Of a stretch of 13,049 nucleotides of DNA, positions 1 through 6,266 are shown piece after piece. Position numbers and translations under genes: made by a program. Below the pieces are notes generated by a model that was not told the DNA's origin, made no database searches, and saw only the letters and a program-made list of their open reading frames with translations. The DNA comes from Bacteroidota bacterium. Its GTDB lineage: Bacteria; Bacteroidota; Bacteroidia; Chitinophagales; Chitinophagaceae. The first letter of the stretch is position 1. Each line of letters begins with the position of its first letter. The DNA lies in the NCBI GenBank assembly GCA_947463975.1, contig CANHUW010000028.1, positions 1 through 13,049 of the forward strand, written 5' to 3'.

Positions 1-1638
1 AGCGTCAGCTTTATTATCTGTGATTGACTTATTAGCTGCAGTGAACTTAGTTTCAGCATCAGCTTTGTTATCTGTTACTATTTTGTCAGTTGCAGCGATT
101 TTATCGTCAGCTTCCTTCTTGTTATCTGCGATAGACTTGTTAGCCGCTGTGAACTTAGTTTCAGCGTCTAATTTATTGTCTGTTACTGTTTTATCTGTAG
201 CAGCGATCTTGTCATCAGCCTCTTTCTTATTGTCTGCAATTGACTTATTAGCAGCTGTGAATTTAGTTTCAGCATCAGCCTTGTTATCTGTGATTGCTTT
301 TTCACTGGTAGCGATTTTGCCATCTGTTTCTGTCTTGTTATCTACAACTTTCTTGTCTGTAGCAGCGATCTTATCGTCAGTCTCTTTCTTATTATCCGCG
401 ATAGACTTGTTTGCAGCTGTGAACTTCGTTTCAGCGTCAGCTTTGTTATCTGTTACTGTTTTATCAGTTGCTGCGATCTTACCATCAGTTTCTGTCTTAT
501 TATCAGCAATTGACTTATTAGCAGCTGTGAATTTAGTTTCAGCATCAGCCTTGTTATCAGAGATTGCTTTTTCACTGGAAGCGATTTTGCCATCTGTTTC
601 AGTTTTGTTATCTACAACTTTCTTATCTGTTGCAGCAATCTTATCGTCAGCATCTTTCTTATTGTCTGCAATTGACTTATTAGCTGCAGTGAACTTAGTT
701 TCAGCATCAGCCTTGTTATCTGTTACAGTTTTATCAGTTGCTGCAATCTTGACATCTGTTTCAGTCTTATTATCTACAACTTTCTTGTCTGTAGCCGCGA
801 TCTTGTCATCAGCCTCTTTCTTATTGTCTGCAATTGACTTATTAGCTGCAATGAACTTAGTTTCAGCATCTATTTTGTTGTCTGTTACAGTTTTGTCTGT
901 AGCCGCGATTTTATCATCAGCTTCTTTTTTATTATCCGCAATAGACTTATTTGCAGCTGTGAATTTAGTTTCAGCATCAGCCTTGTTATCAGAGATTGCT
1001 TTTTCACTGGCAGCGATTTTGCCATCTGTTTCTGTCTTGTTATCTACAACTTTCTTGTCTGTAGCCGCGATCTTATCATCAGCCTCTTTCTTATTGTCTG
1101 CAATAGACTTGTTAGCAGCTGTGAACTTAGTTTCAGCGTCAGCCTTATTGTCTGTTACAGTTTTATCAGTTGCTGCAATCTTGCCATCAGTTTCAGTCTT
1201 ATTATCTACAACTTTCTTATCTGTAGCCGCGATCTTATCATCAGCTTCTTTCTTATTGTCTGCGATAGACTTGTTAGCAGCGGTGAATTTAGTTTCAGCA
1301 TCAGCCTTGTTATCAGTTACAGTTTTGTCTGTAGCCGCGATTTTATCATCAGCCTCTTTCTTATTATCAGCAATAGACTTGTTAGCCGCAGTAAACTTCG
1401 TTTCAGCATCTATTTTGTTATCAGTTACAGTTTTGTCTGTAGCCGCGATTTTATCATCAGCCTCTTTCTTATTGTCTGCAATTGACTTATTTGCAGCAGT
1501 AAACTTCGTTTCAGCATCAGCCTTGTTATCTGTTACAGTTTTATCAGTTGCTGCAATCTTGACATCTGTTTCAGTCTTATTATCTACAACTTTCTTGTCT
1601 GTAGCCGCGATCTTATCATCAGCCTCTTTCTTATTTGC
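1..1638 (-). repeat. 54-nt in-frame tandem repeat array (18-residue units, at least 30 copies)
   Basis: The DNK (once ANK) codon triplet recurs exactly every 54 bases, with its low coordinate at 1630, 1576, 1522 and so on down to 10. There is not one insertion or deletion. Thirty units are complete and a further one is cut by the left edge. Three main unit types occur: A is DNKADAETKFTAANKSIA, B is DNKKEADDKIAATDKTVT and C is DNKTETDGKIASSEKAIS. A B variant ends in KKVV and a C variant ends in TVT. Non-polar or Asn positions 2, 6, 10, 13 and 17 give a 4-4-3-4-3 spacing, i.e. hendecad plus heptad, five helical turns per unit. Many third-base differences between copies leave the protein unchanged. 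This is coding repeat DNA, not CRISPR or satellite DNA. Confidence 0.95.
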
Positions 1639-3855
1639 ATCAATCTTTGTAGAATTAATCAAGATATCTCCTCTATTCTTTTCTATCTCAATAATACTAT
1701 TGGTTATACTATTTGTATTTGAAGCAATATTATTTGTATTAACTGTAATATCCCCTCTATTCTTTTCAATGTTAATATAATTATTAGTTGTACTAATAGT
1801 TATTGATTTTATCTTATCTGTATGATCTACTAATTCTTTATCTTGATCATCATCTCTTTCATTAATTTTATCAGTTATTGATGCAACGTAATCTTTGTTA
1901 ACTACAGTTAATTTATTAGCATTTATATCTGGAGTATTTGTCTGAAATAAAGAATTATTATCTCTCTTAACAATTGTATTTTTTTCAGATAAATTTGTTG
2001 CCTTATTTAATTCAGCTGTATTTGATGTAATACTTTCCGTATTACCCTCAACTCTAATAGTCAAAGTAGAAATACTTTGTGTATTAGAATTAACTTTGTT
2101 TTCAATCCTTATCTCTTCACCTTTTGCTCTTTCAGCCTCTTTATTTATATCAGCAGTTAAACTCGCTGTTTTTGAATCTATATTACTTGTCAAACTTGTT
2201 ATGCTCTCAGTATTTGATTGAATCTTAGTTGTATTATCTGCAATATTTTTTGTATTAACTGTTATACTTGAAGTGTTTGACTCTATTTTGTCATCTAAAG
2301 CTTTCTCAGCATTTTTAGCTCTTGATGACTCTTCATTTATATCTGTTGTTAAACTTGCTGTATTTGAGTTAACCTTGTTTTCAATCCTTGTCTCTTCACC
2401 TTTTGCTCTTTCAGCCTCTTTATTTATATCAGCAGTTAAACTCGCTGTTTTTGAATCTAAATTACTTGTCAAACTTGTAATACTCTCAGTATTAGTTTTT
2501 ACTTTAAGTGTTAAATCTGTTATACTATACTTATTAGACTCGATTTTATCCCCTAATTTAGTTTCTTCTCCTTTTGCTCTTGAAACCTCATTATTTAAAT
2601 CAGTAGTTAAACTTGCAGTACTTGATTTAATCTTGCCATCCAATTCATTTTCTGCATCTTTAGCTCTTTCAGTCTCTTTATTTAAATCAGCAGTTAAACT
2701 CGCTGTTTTTGAATTTAAATTACTTGTCAAACTTGTAATACTCTCTGTATTATTTTTTACTTTAAGTGTTAAATCTGTTATACTATACTTATTGGACTCG
2801 ATTTTATCCCCTAATTTATTTTCTTCTCCTTTTGCTCTTGAAACCTCATTATTTAAATCTGTTGTTAAACTAACAGTACTTGAATTAATTTTATCGTAAA
2901 TTTTAGTTTCTTCTTCCTTTACTCTTAGAGATTCGGTTGTGATACTTAAAGTATTACTCTTTACTTTTTCTGACAAGATATTTATACTATTGGTATTATC
3001 TCCAGTATTGCTCAAAGTTTTAGTTAACTCAGTTGTAATAGAATTAATTGCAGATTTGGCAGCTGTAGACAAGGGCTTTTCTAAGTCACTTGTATTATCG
3101 ACTTTATCTAATTGAACACTAAATTTAGTTAAACCACTAGGATTTGAGAAAATGGGGTTTACTAATGTCTTATTAGTTAAAGTCTCCTTACCTTCTAATG
3201 TAGACATAGTTCCAGAATAAGCTGGAATAGTTATATTACTAGCTCCTTGAGTAGAAATGGTTAAATCACCAGTTCCTTTGATTGCTAAATTCTTATCTAA
3301 ACTTATGGTCTTGCCTTTATTATCAACTCCAGTACCTCCCATTTCAGCAGGTAATATGGTTAATAATTTCATACTACCTTCAGCAACTTTAGCTTTGTTG
3401 GAATTAAAAGTATAAGGCACTGACCACATCTGAGAAGTACCAATATCTATGTAAGATGATTCGGGATTCCAATTTGCATTATAACCTCCACTACCTGTAC
3501 TAGGCTTTACAGCAATTTTAATATTTAGAAAATATTGATTATTGCTCCAATCTAAATCAAATAAATTGGACTTTGGTCCAGAAAGAAATGACCCTTGGCC
3601 AATAACCAAATTAAAAACACCATCATCTCCAGCTGTAACAACAAATTTTTCGGCATACTCAAGGTTACCTGTTGCGCTTCCTTTTAAGATACTAACAACG
3701 GCATAAACATCCCTATTTTTTGCAGGATTACCAGCATCATCTTTTGCTAATGCCTGAAAAAGCATACCACCTGGAACAGCTTGGTTTGTTTGGGCCGATA
3801 ACTTGATTCCAAAAAACAAACTTAATAATAATAGAAATAAAATATTATTTTTCAC
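1..3855 (-). CDS. Giant secreted coiled-coil fibre protein, tail-fibre-like (3' end outside window)
   Basis: The frame is open from a GTG codon at 3855-3853 to the left edge, giving 1285 residues without a stop. I read it by translating the minus strand throughout. An in-frame TAA at 3870-3868 rules out an earlier start. Residues 1-21 form a signal peptide ending in LSAQ. Residues 22-160 match my memory of a Bacteroidota extracellular fibre N-domain (FQA-AKD-GN-NR, ILKGSATG, a final MWSVPYTF). Residues 165-260 hold collar-like signatures: GGTGVDNKGKTISL, SGTMSTLEGKETLTNKTL and the tail-fibre-like LDKVDNTSDLEKPLSTA. Residues 260-739 are Ser/Thr/Asn-rich predicted coiled coil with SRAKGEE and ERAKGEE motifs. 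From residue 740 the protein is a strict 18-residue repeat array. It begins 5 bases after the stop of the CTD gene, so the two are probably co-transcribed. Its own export signal, possibly a C-terminal sorting domain, would lie outside the window. Function is inferred as a cell-surface fibre or adhesin. Confidence 0.9.
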   Translation of the reverse strand, partial: MKNNILFLLLLSLFFGIKLSAQTNQAVPGGMLFQALAKDDAGNPAKNRDVYAVVSILKGSATGNLEYAEKFVVTAGDDGVFNLVIGQGSFLSGPKSNLFDLDWSNNQYFLNIKIAVKPSTGSGGYNANWNPESSYIDIGTSQMWSVPYTFNSNKAKVAEGSMKLLTILPAEMGGTGVDNKGKTISLDKNLAIKGTGDLTISTQGASNITIPAYSGTMSTLEGKETLTNKTLVNPIFSNPSGLTKFSVQLDKVDNTSDLEKPLSTAAKSAINSITTELTKTLSNTGDNTNSINILSEKVKSNTLSITTESLRVKEEETKIYDKINSSTVSLTTDLNNEVSRAKGEENKLGDKIESNKYSITDLTLKVKNNTESITSLTSNLNSKTASLTADLNKETERAKDAENELDGKIKSSTASLTTDLNNEVSRAKGEETKLGDKIESNKYSITDLTLKVKTNTESITSLTSNLDSKTASLTADINKEAERAKGEETRIENKVNSNTASLTTDINEESSRAKNAEKALDDKIESNTSSITVNTKNIADNTTKIQSNTESITSLTSNIDSKTASLTADINKEAERAKGEEIRIENKVNSNTQSISTLTIRVEGNTESITSNTAELNKATNLSEKNTIVKRDNNSLFQTNTPDINANKLTVVNKDYVASITDKINERDDDQDKELVDHTDKIKSITISTTNNYINIEKNRGDITVNTNNIASNTNSITNSIIEIEKNRGDILINSTKIDANKKEADDKIAATDKKVVDNKTETDVKIAATDKTVTDNKADAETKFTAANKSIADNKKEADDKIAATDKTVTDNKIDAETKFTAANKSIADNKKEADDKIAATDKTVTDNKADAETKFTAANKSIADNKKEADDKIAATDKKVVDNKTETDGKIAATDKTVTDNKADAETKFTAANKSIADNKKEADDKIAATDKKVVDNKTETDGKIAASEKAISDNKADAETKFTAANKSIADNKKEADDKIAATDKTVTDNKIDAETKFIAANKSIADNKKEADDKIAATDKKVVDNKTETDVKIAATDKTVTDNKADAETKFTAANKSIADNKKDADDKIAATDKKVVDNKTETDGKIASSEKAISDNKADAETKFTAANKSIADNKTETDGKIAATDKTVTDNKADAETKFTAANKSIADNKKETDDKIAATDKKVVDNKTETDGKIATSEKAITDNKADAETKFTAANKSIADNKKEADDKIAATDKTVTDNKLDAETKFTAANKSIADNKKEADDKIAATDKIVTDNKADAETKFTAANKSITDNKADA
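2101..2900 (-). repeat. Longer degenerate in-frame duplications in the fibre coiled coil (86 and 93 residues)
   Basis: Near-identical DNA recurs at offsets of 258 bases (for example the tatactatac block at 2521 and 2779, and cagttaaact at 2433 and 2691) and of 279 bases (2154 and 2433). Each copy encodes the order ESITSLTSN, SKTASLTAD, NKE-ERAK, then SNTASLTTD or a variant. Both offsets are multiples of three. The upstream stalk therefore also grew by tandem duplication, but with another unit size and more divergence than the 54-nt array. Confidence 0.8.
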
Positions 3856-3860
3856 AACTT

Positions 3861-4430
3861 TTAGATTTTAAAGATTTTATAGGTTTGTAAAACCTTATTT
3901 GATGAAATTTGTATATAATATAGACCAGCATTAAGCTTGTCTAATGCTAAACGATAGCCAGATAATAGTTGGACTTGAGATACATCAATTCCTTCAACAA
4001 GTTCACCCACACTTGAATAAACTTGAACTCTAAACTTATCCTCAAGTTGTAATTGATTCAAAAACTTAATTACAGTATAACTAGAGGCAGGATTAGGGAA
4101 TACACTAATACTTAATTTGATATAATCAAGATTTACTTCACAACTTGCAAAAAAAGTACCAAAATTTACAGGTAAAAATTTGACAACACCATTAGAAACA
4201 GTATAACATTCCTTTCCACTTAATATTATAGGATTACTGTACGTGGTAGAACTGGATGATTTTGTTGAAAAATTACCAATTCCACCTATTGAGTAAGACA
4301 TTTTAATTTGTCCGCGCAATATTGTAGGGAAACTTAACGTTAATAGAAGAACAACAATAGACAACAGTCTAAATCGTTTAAAGTTCTTTAAAACAAATTT
4401 GCTTTTGCTCATACATTTACATTTAACCAT
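3861..4430 (-). CDS. Small secreted protein with T9SS type A C-terminal sorting domain
   Basis: This 189-residue protein has a basic N-terminus, a hydrophobic segment (about residues 23-38) and a likely cleavage after LRGQ. The mature part before the sorting domain is only about 60 residues, starting IKMSYSIGG, with Cys in GKECYTV and ASCEV. Residues 104-189 read as a T9SS type A sorting domain (TIGR04183-like): SVFPNPASS, a central VQVYSSVGELV, LDKLNAGLYYIQIS, and a terminal KIFKI. Such domains direct proteins with a Sec signal through the outer membrane, after which they are usually cleaved and attached to the cell surface. An alternative ATG at 4412 (MSKSKF) gives 183 residues and a more typical signal peptide. 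The gene precedes the fibre gene by 5 bases, and I recall similar small CTD proteins next to tail-fibre-like genes in other Bacteroidota. Its specific role is unknown. Confidence 0.88.
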   Translation of the reverse strand: MVKCKCMSKSKFVLKNFKRFRLLSIVVLLLTLSFPTILRGQIKMSYSIGGIGNFSTKSSSSTTYSNPIILSGKECYTVSNGVVKFLPVNFGTFFASCEVNLDYIKLSISVFPNPASSYTVIKFLNQLQLEDKFRVQVYSSVGELVEGIDVSQVQLLSGYRLALDKLNAGLYYIQISSNKVLQTYKIFKI

Positions 4431-4448
4431 AGTGTATGTATAAGAGCT

Positions 4449-4470
4449 AATACTTAAAAAAATAAGTATT
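4449..4470. promoter_or_regulatory. Inverted repeat overlapping the -7 element of the CTD/fibre promoter
   Basis: Perfect 8-bp arms AATACTTA (4449-4456) and TAAGTATT (4463-4470) are separated by six A on the plus strand. The whole element covers the predicted -7 box and start site. It could be an operator for a dimeric repressor, or a hairpin at the extreme 5' end of the mRNA. It lacks a following T run for a minus-strand transcript, so it is not a convincing terminator. Confidence 0.5.
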
Positions 4471-4488
4471 TGAGCAACTTAAAGCAAA
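4457..4488 (-). promoter_or_regulatory. Bacteroidota-type promoter for the CTD/fibre operon
   Basis: On the minus strand TTTG (4488-4485) is followed by 20 bases and then TATTTTTT (4464-4457). The Bacteroidota primary-sigma consensus is TTTG, 19-21 bases, then TAnnTTTG, so only the last base differs. Transcription would begin near 4450, about 20 bases before the ATG at 4430 or 38 before the ATG at 4412. AT-rich DNA makes partial matches common, so this is a prediction. Confidence 0.55.
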
Positions 4489-4695
4489 AACCCATACAAT
4501 AACAGCCAGGAAATAGCAATTACTATCAACTAGTTATCACGTATGGATTATACACTTTGGGGAATGCAAAATATATCCAACAAGCAGCCAAAAAAAATTG
4601 TAATCGTTCGTAATTACTAAAACAATGTGAGAAATAGTTTCACTATTGTTAGAAATTAAAATCAGTCAGTTAATTAAAATTTTATGTTAGTATAA

Positions 4696-4741
4696 AATTG
4701 ATTTACGAATGTTAATTATTGTATTAACCTGTAAATCAATT
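4696..4741 (-). terminator. Hairpin overlapping the stop codon of the AraC-type regulator
   Basis: Perfect 11-bp arms (4696-4706 and 4731-4741) enclose an internal loop and a second perfect 6-bp stem, GTTAAT (4711-4716) with ATTAAC (4723-4728), loop TATTGT. On the minus strand the structure ends in a short T run (TTTTATAC). It overlaps the last codons and TGA of the regulator gene. It is AT-rich with a weak T tract, so it may be an inefficient terminator or an mRNA 3'-end stabiliser. Confidence 0.5.
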
Positions 4742-5803
4742 ACTTGCATAGTAGATAAAATCTGATGGTGTGCCACCATGAAATTTCTTAAAAGGTTTAT
4801 AAAGATGATGTCTTGAATTAAAACCAGCTTCTTGTGCTAGAGCATCAATAGAGTAATTGGTATACTTCTGGGATTTAACTAAATCCAAAAAATATTCTAC
4901 TCTATATTTATTAATTAGATTATTAAAAGACATATTGAACTTTATAATAATCAAATCGTGAAATTCTTCCTTATCATCAATATTGTTCTCTTTACAGAAT
5001 CTTTCCAAATTGGCGTCTTTTTGTAAATAATAGAAATCATTGAAAAAGGGAATAGAAAAATTTTGATCACTGATAGTTAATGAATTGTTTCTGTCAAAAG
5101 CAGACAATTTGTTATAACTGAACTTACTAAAACTTAAGTATTTAGGTTTATATATGACACCGAGTAGGACAACAAAGGACATTAAAATTATTGAACTCTT
5201 TAGAATAATAATTCCGTTTAAATCATGATTATAAAAATTCAAAATTGATAAATTGAAAGTAATTAGAAAGACTAAAATAGAAAGTTTAACAGCCCAGTTT
5301 TTAATTGCTTTTTTATAATGATTTTGGGATTCCTTAGATTTTATAAAAATTATAAATATTCTAAAAAAGGTAAATATTACTAAAATTTTAAAACTTAATC
5401 TTAAAAGATTAATTCCCCAATATTTAGGCAAAATATAGAACGAAGTAACTTGATCATTATAATATGAATAAACTTGAGGGTAATTGTAAATTATAGAAAC
5501 AAAAATTAAACCTAGAAATAAAGCAACACTAAGATTAATCTTGACCCATGAATAAATTTTACTTGTAATGACCGAATTTAAAATGAAAATTAAGTTAGCA
5601 GCACATATAATATTAAATAATGGTGTAAATATTAACAAAAAACCTGATTTTATATTATTCAATATTAAAAGATTGAAAAGAAAAATCATTGTAATTAATA
5701 CTAAAAAATTTATTTTAGTAAATAAGGGTCTTTTTATGGTAATTAATATGTCTATAAATGCAATTATGCATAAAATCAATACCGAAAATAAAAAATTATT
5801 CAT
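4736..5803 (-). CDS. Seven-helix membrane protein with C-terminal AraC-type HTH domain
   Basis: With ATG at 5803 the protein has 355 residues. A TTG six codons earlier (5821) is possible, but the ATG gives the natural membrane start MNNFLFSVLI. Residues 1-225 contain about seven hydrophobic segments, including FLVLITMIFLF, INLSVALFLGLIF, ILVIFTFFRIFIIFI and GIIILKSSIILMSFVVLL. After a linker, residues 265-355 form an AraC/XylS-type domain: FHDLIIIKFNMSFNNLINKYRVEYFLDLV, where the first half gives the helix-turn-helix entry, then SIDALAQEAGFNSRHHLYKPF and the typical ending GGTPSDFI. This is a membrane-anchored transcription factor of a type common in Bacteroidota; the ligand sensed is unknown. 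It closes the five-gene run, 30 bases after the lipoprotein gene. Its target is likely this operon or the CTD/fibre promoter just downstream, but no binding site is proven. Confidence 0.85.
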   Translation of the reverse strand: MNNFLFSVLILCIIAFIDILITIKRPLFTKINFLVLITMIFLFNLLILNNIKSGFLLIFTPLFNIICAANLIFILNSVITSKIYSWVKINLSVALFLGLIFVSIIYNYPQVYSYYNDQVTSFYILPKYWGINLLRLSFKILVIFTFFRIFIIFIKSKESQNHYKKAIKNWAVKLSILVFLITFNLSILNFYNHDLNGIIILKSSIILMSFVVLLGVIYKPKYLSFSKFSYNKLSAFDRNNSLTISDQNFSIPFFNDFYYLQKDANLERFCKENNIDDKEEFHDLIIIKFNMSFNNLINKYRVEYFLDLVKSQKYTNYSIDALAQEAGFNSRHHLYKPFKKFHGGTPSDFIYYASN

Positions 5804-5833
5804 AGCTAAAGTATTTATCAAGGTTTAAATATA

Positions 5834-6265
5834 TTATTCATAAGATATTTTGAAATAATAGTCATACTTACTATTATCAGGATTTGTGATTTGGTAAATC
5901 AACTTGGTGGATGTGATTTCTTTTATTACCCATTTTGATTCAACAAATGTTGACGTAAAATTATTCTTAAATAAAGTAATTAATTCGTTGTTTTTTTGGA
6001 TATCCCATTTCCCAGAATAACCATCACTATCATAAAATGTACCATTATGATCATATGTTCTATTGTATAATTTTTCTTTTATGGAAAGCACTTTAGGTGT
6101 TCCGTTTATCACTAAAGAATCTAAGAACCATGTATGTTTGGTATTTTCATAATTTCCAGAACCTGCTAATAAAAATTTCTGAAAATTAACTTTATCTAAA
6201 AATTCACTTTTATTGCAACTTAAAATCAAAACAATTAATGATACGTATAATAAATATTTTTTCAT
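5834..6265 (-). CDS. Small lipoprotein, lipocalin-like
   Basis: This 143-residue protein begins MKKYLLYVSLIVLILSC, a classic lipoprotein signal with the modified cysteine at residue 17. The mature part shows features I associate with small lipocalin-like Bacteroidota lipoproteins: a TWFLDSL strand, YNRTYDHNGTFYDSDGYSGKWDI, then WVIKEITSTKLIYQI. These suggest a short beta-barrel or sandwich, without a recognisable active site. The start codon follows the stop of the beta-helix/PorG-like gene by a single base, so translation is probably coupled and the product may act with that outer-membrane protein. It is not similar in length or sequence to the GldK/GldJ lipoproteins of the canonical system. 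Specific function unknown. Confidence 0.8.
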   Translation of the reverse strand: MKKYLLYVSLIVLILSCNKSEFLDKVNFQKFLLAGSGNYENTKHTWFLDSLVINGTPKVLSIKEKLYNRTYDHNGTFYDSDGYSGKWDIQKNNELITLFKNNFTSTFVESKWVIKEITSTKLIYQITNPDNSKYDYYFKISYE

Positions 6266-6266
6266 A

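Larger units (their letters stand above)
4431..4735. other. Intergenic region between the regulator gene and the CTD gene
   Basis: This 305-base region has no supportable gene. It carries the predicted CTD/fibre promoter at its left end. It also holds an imperfect hairpin at 4621-4650 (arms AACAAT/ATTGTT and GTGA/TCAC, with one extra T), an 8-bp palindrome AACTAGTT at 4528-4535, and most of the terminator-like structure following the regulator gene. The density of symmetric elements suggests regulatory DNA. Confidence 0.6.

Noticed and set aside
1..1638. CRISPR array or non-coding satellite
   Set aside because: The 54-base units are contiguous with no unique spacers, keep the reading frame, and vary mostly at silent positions.
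20..1780. 586-codon plus-strand open frame encoding a Leu/Ser/Ala-rich repetitive protein
   Set aside because: It lies exactly antisense to the in-frame 18-residue repeats of the fibre gene. Its openness follows from the repeated codons, whereas the minus frame has a signal peptide, recognisable domains and natural composition.
2273..2899. Plus-strand open frame of 208 codons
   Set aside because: It is antisense to the duplicated coiled-coil part of the fibre gene. The hydrophobic repetitive translation is a shadow.
1..3855. Prophage tail fibre gene
   Set aside because: The tail-fibre-like motifs come with a signal peptide and a T9SS sorting-domain neighbour, and there are no phage structural, lysis or integrase genes in the window. 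A secreted surface fibre fits better.
4492..4546. Inverted repeat CCATAC ... GTATGG
   Set aside because: Arms of only 6 bp separated by 43 bases are expected by chance in a region of this size.
5804..5821. TTG start for the AraC-type regulator, adding six residues
   Set aside because: The ATG at 5803 directly precedes the first hydrophobic helix and needs no rare start codon. The TTG remains possible but less likely.
5568..5828. Plus-strand open frame of 86 codons
   Set aside because: It is antisense to the membrane part of the AraC-type regulator, with no recognisable features.
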